Shown here one piece after another: positions 18,286 to 25,732 of a DNA stretch of 64,000 nucleotides. The DNA lies in assembly GCA_947498785.1 (NCBI GenBank), contig CANMLS010000012.1, positions 60,517-124,516 of the forward strand. The letters are read 5' to 3'. Position 1 is the stretch's first letter. Every line of letters starts with the position of its first letter. The stretch is from an uncultured Aquimarina sp. (GTDB lineage Bacteria; Bacteroidota; Bacteroidia; Flavobacteriales; Flavobacteriaceae). The notes beneath the pieces are model-generated. The model was not told where the DNA came from. It made no database searches and was given only the letters and a program-made list of their open reading frames with translations. The position numbers were made by a program, and so were the translations under genes.

Positions 18286-18960
18286 TTAATTGATCCTAAA
18301 CTGGATGTAAGTTATAGGTTTATTTTGTTCTAAATATTGTTTTTCATAAAAAGTTTGAATCGCGGTTACAATCTTTGGGGCTCCTTCATTATGGTAAACA
18401 TTATGATTTGCATATAACACTTCATGCCCTTCTCCATGTAACAACCCTAAGGTATATCCATGCATAAATTCACTATCTGTTTTAAGGTGCATGAGTCCTA
18501 TTGGTTTTAATACTTTTTTATATCGTTGTAAAAAATCATGATTTGTTAATCGATGTTTTGTGCGTTTATATTTTATCTGTGGGTCTGGAAATGTTATCCA
18601 AATTTCATCAATCTCTCCTTCTGCAAAAACATGATCGATCAGTTCGATTTGCATTCTAATAAACCCTACATTATTCATTTTATCTTCTATCGCAGTTTTA
18701 GCTCCACGCCAAAAGCGAGCTCCTTTGATATCAATTCCTATAAAATTTTTATCTGGATATTGTTCTGCAAGTCCAACTGTATATTCTCCTTTGCCGCATC
18801 CTAATTCAAGAACGATCGGGTTCTGGTTTTTAAAGAATTTCTCATTCCATTTCCCTTTATACTCAAGTGTATTATTAAGCACTTCCTCTCTTGTAGGTTC
18901 TACTACATTATGAAAGGTTTTATTCTCGTTAAATCGTTTTAATTTATTCTTACTTCCCAC
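18286..18960 (-). CDS. trmB: tRNA (guanine-N7-)-methyltransferase
   Basis: A 224-aa SAM-dependent methyltransferase forming m7G46 in tRNA. Seen: the SAM loop VLELGCGKGEYT, FIGIDIKGARFWRGAK, and the TrmB signature WITFPDPQIKYKRTKHRL. I choose GTG at 18960, because VGSKNKLKRFNENKTF matches the usual family N-terminus (MGSKNKLKRF). The longer frame from ATG 19068 adds 36 basic residues that look like upstream sequence. First gene of the trmB-lysE-ATL operon. Confidence 0.92.
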   Translation of the reverse strand: MGSKNKLKRFNENKTFHNVVEPTREEVLNNTLEYKGKWNEKFFKNQNPIVLELGCGKGEYTVGLAEQYPDKNFIGIDIKGARFWRGAKTAIEDKMNNVGFIRMQIELIDHVFAEGEIDEIWITFPDPQIKYKRTKHRLTNHDFLQRYKKVLKPIGLMHLKTDSEFMHGYTLGLLHGEGHEVLYANHNVYHNEGAPKIVTAIQTFYEKQYLEQNKPITYIQFRIN

Positions 18961-19212
18961 TAATTTTTCAATTTCTTTTCTTATTCGACTCTCTAATCGA
19001 TTTTGTGTTACATCAAACTTCCTTTTTTTATAATAAGGAACCATTTCTCTTAATAAAAGAAATAACATCTAGGTGATATCTCTACCTCTCAACTATACTT
19101 AAAGATAATTTTTTGGTAAAATTAAGGAAATATACGCATAAGGAAATAGGATTACTTTTATTATTAAGAATTAACATAGTTTACCACAATAACAAACTTA
19201 AAATTAGGACAT

Positions 19213-20268
19213 TTGAAAAAAAAAGTACTTGTAGCTCCTCTTAATTGGGGGTTAGGTCATGCAACACGTTGTATCCCTATTATCAATGCGCTAATAGGAG
19301 AAGGTCTAGAGCCTGTTATTGCCTCTGATGGTGTTGCTTTATCATTATTAAAAAAAGAATTTCCCGAGTTACAAACAAAACTTCTTCCTTCGTATAATAT
19401 AGAATACTCTAAAAAAGGAAGTAATTTTAAGTTAAAAATGTTACTCAATAGCCCAAAAATTGCACATGCTATAAGTGCTGAAAAAAAAGTGATAAAAAAG
19501 CTCATTCGGGAAGACGATTTTTGTGGTATTATATCGGATAATAGAATGGGGGTACGGAACAAAAATGTTCCTTCGGTATTTATAACTCACCAGCTTACTG
19601 TACTAAGTGGAAAAACAACATCTATAAGTACAAAACTCCATAATAAGTACATTAAAAAATTTGATGTGTGCTGGGTTCCTGATATGGCTGATGATCCAAA
19701 TCTTAGTGGCGAATTAGGTCACCCAAAAAAGAATACAATTCCGGTTACTTATCTTGGCCCATTAAGTAGGTTTGAGTATCAGGTTATGCCAAAGAAATAT
19801 GATATTATGGTATTGCTTTCTGGTCCAGAACCTCAACGTACTTTATTGGAACAAAAATTATTTCAGGAATTTGAACAGAGTGATAAAAGAATTGTATTTG
19901 TACGTGGACTTATTGAAGATTTGCAACAGACATATATAAAGAATAATATTACAGTACATAATTACCTTACAGGAAAAGATCTGGAAGACACAATAAATAG
20001 CAGTAATTTGATAATTTCACGATCGGGATACACCACGGTAATGGATCTTGCTAAATTGAAGAAGAAAGCATTTTTCATTCCTACTCCTGGTCAGTTTGAA
20101 CAAGAATACCTAGCAGAACGTTTAACAATCAACAAACTGGTTCCTAGTTGCAATCAGAATGATTTTACATTAACAAAACTAAGAGATTTGAATGCGTATA
20201 AAGGATTAAGTAGTTTTAGTACTGACATCGATTACGGGGAACTTTTTAACTTTTTCCAAAGTAAATGA
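19213..20268 (+). CDS. MurG-like glycosyltransferase family protein with TTG start
   Basis: A 351-aa GT-B fold protein related to the UDP-GlcNAc:lipid transferase superfamily. Seen: KKKVLVAPLNWGLGHATRCIP, the glycine-rich N-terminal loop; a linker at PVTYLGPLSRF; and in the C-terminal domain ISRSGYTTVMDLAKLKKKAFFIPTPGQFEQEYLA, the nucleotide-sugar-binding region. The start must be TTG at 19213: an AGGA sits five bases upstream, the glycine-rich loop starts immediately, and the next ATG would remove it. The acceptor is unknown. Its last 63 bases overlap the convergent histidine kinase gene. Confidence 0.8.
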   Translation: MKKKVLVAPLNWGLGHATRCIPIINALIGEGLEPVIASDGVALSLLKKEFPELQTKLLPSYNIEYSKKGSNFKLKMLLNSPKIAHAISAEKKVIKKLIREDDFCGIISDNRMGVRNKNVPSVFITHQLTVLSGKTTSISTKLHNKYIKKFDVCWVPDMADDPNLSGELGHPKKNTIPVTYLGPLSRFEYQVMPKKYDIMVLLSGPEPQRTLLEQKLFQEFEQSDKRIVFVRGLIEDLQQTYIKNNITVHNYLTGKDLEDTINSSNLIISRSGYTTVMDLAKLKKKAFFIPTPGQFEQEYLAERLTINKLVPSCNQNDFTLTKLRDLNAYKGLSSFSTDIDYGELFNFFQSK

Positions 20269-21288
20269 AAATTCACTCCCAACACGATAATCGCTTTCTA
20301 CATATATTCGTTCGTGATGCGCTTCTATAATATGCTTTACAATAGCTAATCCTAGACCAGAACCTCCTTCTTTACGTGAACCACTTTTATTCACTCGATA
20401 AAAGCGTTCAAACAATCTTGGAATATGAGCTTGCGCAATACCGTCACCATTATCTGTAACTCTGACAATAGTTTTATTACGAATCAGATCTTCGATACTT
20501 ACCTCTGTTGTACCATCCTCTTTTCCATATTTTATAGAGTTCACTATAAGATTAGACAGAACTTGTTGTATACGTTCTTTATCTGCATGAACTAATATTG
20601 GGGTACTATAATTCATATCAAAAGTAAGTGTAATATTCTTTTTTGCTGCTTTCATTTCATACAGATCAAATACACTTTCTACCAATTCTACAATATCAAA
20701 ATTAGTATAGCTAAGATTAAGATCACCTGCTTCTAACTTGGTAATCATATCCAGATCGTTTACAATATAAATTAAACGTTCTACTCCTTTATTAGCACGA
20801 TTTAAGTATTTATCAAGAATTGCAGGATCATCCATTGCTCCATCCAGAAGTGTCAAGATATACCCCTGAACCGTGAATAATGGTGTTTTTAATTCATGAG
20901 ATACATTTCCCATAAATTCTTTACGATACGTCTCTCTAATTTTTAATTTCTCAATCTCTGTTTTGCGTTGTTGCGCAAATTTCTCAACCTCTTTAATAAG
21001 AGTTTTCATATCTGTAGTAACAGGTGTGTCACTAATGACATCATCTACCTCTAACATTTCGATATCATCATATATCTTGCGGACTCTTCGATAAATAAAT
21101 TTTTCGACTCTATATTGAATAATTATAAAACAAATTGCATAGCACACCGCTATAAAACCTAATACAGATAATAGGTTAAACAGGGATTGCATATACAAAA
21201 AAACGCTCATCACGAGCGTTAATAATATGGTTATGTATAAAGATGAAAGATATGCAAACCTATACGACTTCTTAAAATTCTCTGCCAT
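20206..21288 (-). CDS. PhoR-like sensor histidine kinase
   Basis: A 360-aa membrane kinase. Two hydrophobic helices (12-35 and 38-58) are joined by a very short loop, so there is no large periplasmic sensor. A linker coil follows, then the H-box FMGNVSHELKTPL (phospho-acceptor H131), N-box NLIVNSIKYG, and G boxes DNGDGIA and GGSGLGLAIV. This simple form matches PhoR-type kinases of Bacteroidota, which sense phosphate through the transporter/PhoU. It starts directly after the response-regulator stop, and its 3' end overlaps the convergent glycosyltransferase by 63 bases. Confidence 0.88.
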   Translation of the reverse strand: MAENFKKSYRFAYLSSLYITILLTLVMSVFLYMQSLFNLLSVLGFIAVCYAICFIIIQYRVEKFIYRRVRKIYDDIEMLEVDDVISDTPVTTDMKTLIKEVEKFAQQRKTEIEKLKIRETYRKEFMGNVSHELKTPLFTVQGYILTLLDGAMDDPAILDKYLNRANKGVERLIYIVNDLDMITKLEAGDLNLSYTNFDIVELVESVFDLYEMKAAKKNITLTFDMNYSTPILVHADKERIQQVLSNLIVNSIKYGKEDGTTEVSIEDLIRNKTIVRVTDNGDGIAQAHIPRLFERFYRVNKSGSRKEGGSGLGLAIVKHIIEAHHERIYVESDYRVGSEFSFTLEKVKKFPVIDVSTKTT

Positions 21289-21972
21289 TTAAACTACAAA
21301 CTTATATCCTACTCCTTTAATAGTTTTAAAACTATCATCGCCGATTTTTTCTCTTAATTTTCTGATGTGAACATCTATGGTACGACCTCCTACGATCACT
21401 TCATTACCCCATACCTTATCAAGAATATCTTCTCGTTTAAATACCTTGCCAGGCTTTGAGGCTAATAAAGATAATAATTCAAATTCTTTTCTAGGTAAAA
21501 CAATCTCTTTTTTATCTTTTACAATCTTATACTCATCTCTATTAATAACAAGATTACCAATCTTAACTACATTATCCGAAGATTCATCTTCTTTTAATCT
21601 ACGTAATAAAGCTTTTACTTTACTCACTAAAACTTTAGGACGAATAGGTTTAGTAATATAATCATCTGCTCCTGCATCAAATCCTGCTACTTGAGAATAA
21701 TCTTCTCCTCGGGCAGTGAGAAAAGTGATAATTGTATGTTGTAAATCTGGTAACTTACGGATGTGTTCACATGCTTCTATACCGTCCATCTCTGGCATCA
21801 TCACATCCAAGATTATTAATTGTGGTTTTTTCTTTTTAGCAACTTTTACAGCTTCAACTCCGTTTTCTGCGGTAACGACACTATACCCTTCTGCAGTAAG
21901 ATTATATCCAACGATTTCTAAAATATCGGGTTCATCATCTACTAATAGAATTGTAATATCTTTTTTATTCAT
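21289..21972 (-). CDS. PhoB-like OmpR-family response regulator
   Basis: A 227-aa response regulator. The receiver domain has the acidic pair DDEPD, phospho-acceptor D56 (LIILDVMMPEMDG), the Thr in FLTARGED, and KPIRP. The winged-helix DNA-binding domain (140-227) ends in VGGRTIDVHIRKLREKIG and IKGVGYKF, typical of PhoB/OmpR. It is immediately followed by the kinase gene, and the Pit phosphate transporter gene lies 142 bases upstream on the same strand, which supports phosphate control. I leave the symbol blank because family members also regulate other stresses. Confidence 0.9.
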   Translation of the reverse strand: MNKKDITILLVDDEPDILEIVGYNLTAEGYSVVTAENGVEAVKVAKKKKPQLIILDVMMPEMDGIEACEHIRKLPDLQHTIITFLTARGEDYSQVAGFDAGADDYITKPIRPKVLVSKVKALLRRLKEDESSDNVVKIGNLVINRDEYKIVKDKKEIVLPRKEFELLSLLASKPGKVFKREDILDKVWGNEVIVGGRTIDVHIRKLREKIGDDSFKTIKGVGYKFVV

Positions 21973-22114
21973 TTTTTTATAGAATTATATCACTTGAGGT
22001 AAATATACTATCTTACAATGAAAGTATCCGCAACGATAGCACTAGGAAACAATAAACTAACATAAAAATCTTATAAAGATAACATTTACTTAACGTCGTG
22101 AAATTTCTCAAAGA

Positions 22115-24514
22115 TTAATCCTGATGGTCTCTATACGTAGTTAATAAATTCATGGTTGCCGTTATCAAATCTTTTGTCTCCATTAATAATCCAAAATACA
22201 ATGTAGTATTCTTAGGACTACTTTCTTCGGTTCTTGTTCTCGCAACTTGCTTATTGATTTTATCATTAACAATCGTAAACAACTCTTGCTTTTCGTTTAT
22301 AATACCATTAAGCGTATTAAATTCTCTACTATCAAAAACGGCTTTAATATTACTGAAGAAATCATTAAGATGGTCTTCTATTTCTTTAAGATCTTTTATC
22401 TGATTAAATCGAAGTTTCTTATGATTATTATTTACGTGTTTGTGACTTACTTTGACCACGTACTCAAGAGATTGAGTAATATCTTCTAGATATCCTAAAA
22501 TTGAAATATAAAAATTACTAGCTCCAACACTAGATTCATCAAGGTTTTTGATAAAATAAAAAATACTATCTCTTAATTCTTCAACCTCTGTTTCTAATTT
22601 GGCTATTCCTTTTCTGCTCTTCTTTAACCCTGCTAAGTCATATTTTGCTAAACTATCAACGGTTTGTCCATAGATTTTATTTCCTCTATTTACAAAAGAT
22701 TTGATATTATCAGCACTCTCTTCTATAACTCCCTTTATAGAACTACTTTCTGATTTCTTGAGTCGATCTTCAGCTCTTTCTGCTCTGGTTTTATTACGAT
22801 ATTTGATCGTATTTCTAACTAATAGAAACACTGCCAAAGAAAGCAATATAGCTAACATTACTGGTAGATGGATGTTTAATAGAAAAGCAATTGTAGCCGC
22901 GGCAATAAAAGCACTTATTGCAGTAAAAAACCAACCTCCTATTACATTTAACACCCCTGCCACACGATAAACAGCGCTCTCTGTTCCCCATGCCCTATCT
23001 GCCAATGAAGTACCCATTGCTACCATAAAAGTTACATAGGTTGTAGAAAGTGGTAACTTCATAGATGTTGCAATAGAAATTAAGACTCCTGCTACCATAA
23101 GGTTTACAGCTGCTCTCACCATATCAAAAGCAGGTAAATCTTCTTTCTTGGCTGTTAATATGTTTGGAGAACCAACAGATTCCTGATCAAATTGTTTCTC
23201 TGCAACTTTTTTGAATGATTTTGGTGTTATAGAGGAAATAACATCCGAAATAAACACCGTTCCTCTTACAATCCCTCTAGATAAAAAATTTGGACGAAAC
23301 TTCTCATCTCCATCCCCTTGTCTAGATAAATCAATAGAAGTTTTAACAACATTTCTAGCTTTAGAAGAAAACCATAAAGTCAATACCATAATAATTCCTG
23401 CTGCCAATAGCAACAAAGTTGGGGTTTCTGCTTTTCCTCCCAAAACTGCCATTGAGAATTCACTTGGTAGTTGTCCTGATAAACTCCATGCCTCGTAAGC
23501 CTTTAACGCAGCAATAGGAACACCTATAAAATTCACAAGGTCATTTCCTGCAAAAGCTAATGCTAATGCAAAAGTTCCTACCACAATAATCAACTTATAG
23601 ATATTAGTTTTAAATAATACTATTATTAAATATGAAATTATGGATAGCAATACAAAACCCGCTGACACAATTAGCGGAACATTAGTTTCTAAGAAACCTC
23701 TTAATGTTAAAGCTATCGTTCCCGCTTGAGTATCAATTTTAAACAGATCTTTTTTGGCTGCTACTAATTCTTTAACAGTCTCATATGAACTATTAAAATA
23801 TACATTTGCCCAATCTAATAGTCCTTCTGCTCCTCCATTATATATAACATCAACAATGGATTTAGCATAATTTGTTCCTTTAATACCTTTTATAAATATA
23901 AAATAAAGTATAGCTGTGAGTGCGACACCTCCAAATAACGCTCCAACCCATTTTGCTTTCTTTTGAAAATTAAAAGACAATAATAATCGAGATATATATT
24001 GAACAATTGCTCCAACAGAAAACGCAACCACAACAGATAATAAAATCCCTGTTATAATTTCACCCGCTTTCTTTGTATTAATGTAGTCTCCTAAATTAAT
24101 TATAGAAAGTGATGAATCAGCAGAAATTTTAAGTAATGCTACACATACTGCCGCTCCTAGTAATTCAAAAACAATAGAAACTGTAGTTGATGTAGGCATT
24201 CCTAAAGTATTAAAAAAGTCAAGTAGTAAAATATCGGTAATCATAACCGCCATAAAGATGATCATGATTTCATCAAAATAAAATTCACCAGGAACAAAAA
24301 TACCTTTACGAGCAACCTCCATTAATCCACTTGAAAAAATAGCCCCAGCAGCTATACCAATACTTGCTACAATCATAATTGTTCTAAAAGAAATTGCTTT
24401 AGAACCAATTGCAGAATTTAAAAAATTAACAGCATCATTACTTACACCAACTATAAGGTCAGCCACAGCTAATGCCGCTAATGCAACAATCATCAATATG
24501 TAAATATCACTCAT
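22115..24514 (-). CDS. PiT-family inorganic phosphate transporter with C-terminal PhoU-like domain
   Basis: A 799-aa transporter for Pi with Na+ or H+. The two homologous PiT halves are visible: ALAVADLIVGVSNDAVNFLNSAIG near residue 20 and LALAFAGNDLVNFIGVPIAA near 320, each with the GxNDxxN-type signature. A second half with STTYVTFMVAMGTSLADRAWG follows. Residues about 590-799 are hydrophilic and helical, like the PhoU/DUF47 (Pit accessory) domain that is usually a separate protein; here transporter and regulator are fused. The gene is upstream of phoB/phoR-type genes on the same strand. Confidence 0.92.
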   Translation of the reverse strand: MSDIYILMIVALAALAVADLIVGVSNDAVNFLNSAIGSKAISFRTIMIVASIGIAAGAIFSSGLMEVARKGIFVPGEFYFDEIMIIFMAVMITDILLLDFFNTLGMPTSTTVSIVFELLGAAVCVALLKISADSSLSIINLGDYINTKKAGEIITGILLSVVVAFSVGAIVQYISRLLLSFNFQKKAKWVGALFGGVALTAILYFIFIKGIKGTNYAKSIVDVIYNGGAEGLLDWANVYFNSSYETVKELVAAKKDLFKIDTQAGTIALTLRGFLETNVPLIVSAGFVLLSIISYLIIVLFKTNIYKLIIVVGTFALALAFAGNDLVNFIGVPIAALKAYEAWSLSGQLPSEFSMAVLGGKAETPTLLLLAAGIIMVLTLWFSSKARNVVKTSIDLSRQGDGDEKFRPNFLSRGIVRGTVFISDVISSITPKSFKKVAEKQFDQESVGSPNILTAKKEDLPAFDMVRAAVNLMVAGVLISIATSMKLPLSTTYVTFMVAMGTSLADRAWGTESAVYRVAGVLNVIGGWFFTAISAFIAAATIAFLLNIHLPVMLAILLSLAVFLLVRNTIKYRNKTRAERAEDRLKKSESSSIKGVIEESADNIKSFVNRGNKIYGQTVDSLAKYDLAGLKKSRKGIAKLETEVEELRDSIFYFIKNLDESSVGASNFYISILGYLEDITQSLEYVVKVSHKHVNNNHKKLRFNQIKDLKEIEDHLNDFFSNIKAVFDSREFNTLNGIINEKQELFTIVNDKINKQVARTRTEESSPKNTTLYFGLLMETKDLITATMNLLTTYRDHQD

Positions 24515-24933
24515 ATACTTTGCATGTACTTATCGACCACAAAAATGTTATTAAAATTTAAGCCATATGTTATTGAAATGTTATCTTTTCAAAGCCTTTT
24601 CACGTCTAATTATATGATATTTCAACTTTCAAATACACGAAGTTATATGGCTTAATTACTATCATTGGCTCCTATTAAAAAATAGGATACTTCAAGCTAA
24701 AAAAAATAACAAAAACAAAGTTAAATTACTAAAAAACAGGCGTTTAATGCAAAAAAAGAATGCCTCACAAAACATCACTTAATGATTATAAAATTCTTTT
24801 AACCTCTAATCCAGAGTATTATTTAGCATAAAATCCAAAAATCTAAAAACCAATGTTACTAAAAATTACCAATAATAAATGCCTATAAATCAAATGATTA
24901 CATTTTTATTGTTAACTTAATGTTACGTAATAG
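24515..24933. other. Divergent intergenic region, no gene seen
   Basis: About 420 AT-rich bases between the phosphate transporter gene and the promoter of the MORN-type gene. It contains a small CCTATT/AATAGG hairpin at 24671-24686 and no plausible coding frame. Confidence 0.4.
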
Positions 24934-24964
24934 TTGTTTAAAAGTAAAATTAATGTTATGTTTG
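24934..24964 (+). promoter_or_regulatory. Bacteroidota-type promoter of the MORN-repeat gene
   Basis: TTG at 24934-24936 and TATGTTTG at 24957-24964, 20 bases apart, match the -33/-7 pattern TTTG-N19-21-TAnnTTTG of Bacteroidota sigma factor. The expected start of transcription lies near 24970, about 35 bases before the ATG. Confidence 0.6.
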
Positions 24965-25003
24965 TAATAGAATTATTAAGAACCCCAGACAAAAAGTTAA
25001 TAT

Positions 25004-25363
25004 ATGAGAAATTTAGTAATCGCAATAGTATTGATGTTTTCCGCAACTATTTTTGCTCAGGAAGTAAAACCTACATTTGAAAAACAGGGAGATCTTATTA
25101 AAGGCACATTCTTTTATCAGGATGGTACGGTAAGACAACAAGGTTTTTATAATAAAGAAGGTAAGCTTCATGGAGAATGGAAATCATATGATGCTACAGG
25201 AAAGAAAATTGCCATGGGGCAATATAGTCAAGGAGTGAAAACTGGAAAATGGTTTTTCTGGAGTGAAAATAAATTATCAGAAGTAAATTATGACAATAAC
25301 CAAATTGCAGATGTAACTACTTGGTCTAACAAAGACAATGTAGTTGTTAATTATAACAATTAA
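25004..25363 (+). CDS. Small exported MORN-repeat / YwqK-like protein
   Basis: A 119-aa protein with a signal peptide (cleavage near IFAQE) followed by MORN-like turns: GTFFYQDGTVRQQGFYNKEG, GKLHGEWKSYDATGK and GQYSQGVKTGKWFFW. Such proteins are often labelled toxin-antitoxin YwqK-family antitoxin, but nothing here supports a toxin-antitoxin role. MORN motifs usually bind lipid or protein. It has its own promoter and terminator and sits between the phosphate transporter and the TonB receptor genes. Confidence 0.82.
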   Translation: MRNLVIAIVLMFSATIFAQEVKPTFEKQGDLIKGTFFYQDGTVRQQGFYNKEGKLHGEWKSYDATGKKIAMGQYSQGVKTGKWFFWSENKLSEVNYDNNQIADVTTWSNKDNVVVNYNN

Positions 25364-25381
25364 AAATTATCTAAAAAATAT

Positions 25382-25412
25382 AAAAAACGCCTCATCAAGT
25401 GAGGCGTTTTTT
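25382..25412 (+). terminator. Rho-independent terminator
   Basis: A 13-bp stem (CGCCTCA/TGAGGCG core extended by A/T pairs), a five-base loop and a TTTTTT run, 18 bases after the MORN-type gene. Confidence 0.9.
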
Positions 25413-25732
25413 ATAAAGTAAAATGAAAAAAAATGACTTTCATTTTTCCTTTACCTGACTTTTCTACAAAGAAGGTTTTTAATATTTTTTTTACATTACA
25501 AATAGTGAAAATATTCCCTTAACAATACCACTCACTAAGCTAATCACCATTTTAAGTATTTATTTTCAAGGAATTTAAGTTACTCCTAACACATTCTTAA
25601 TGTTAAGAAAACACATATCAAACATACACTCATAACAATTATCTAACATTAAAATGACGCATAATTAATTTTTGAATAACACACATTTAACACTTGCTAT
25701 CGTTCTTTGCCGAGAATTTCAGAACAAGTTAA
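25413..25732. other. Upstream region of first TonB receptor gene
   Basis: About 320 AT-rich bases with no gene. It contains CTTAATGTTAAG near 25594 and TTAACACTTGC at 25687-25697. The latter matches TTAACACTTAC upstream of the second receptor (30199-30209). A GTTCTTTG sequence about 35 bases before the ATG could be a weak -7 box. Confidence 0.35.

Noticed and set aside
25004..25363. Toxin-antitoxin antitoxin (YwqK-type label)
   Set aside because: No toxin gene is adjacent and the protein carries a signal peptide, so only MORN-type repeats are claimed.
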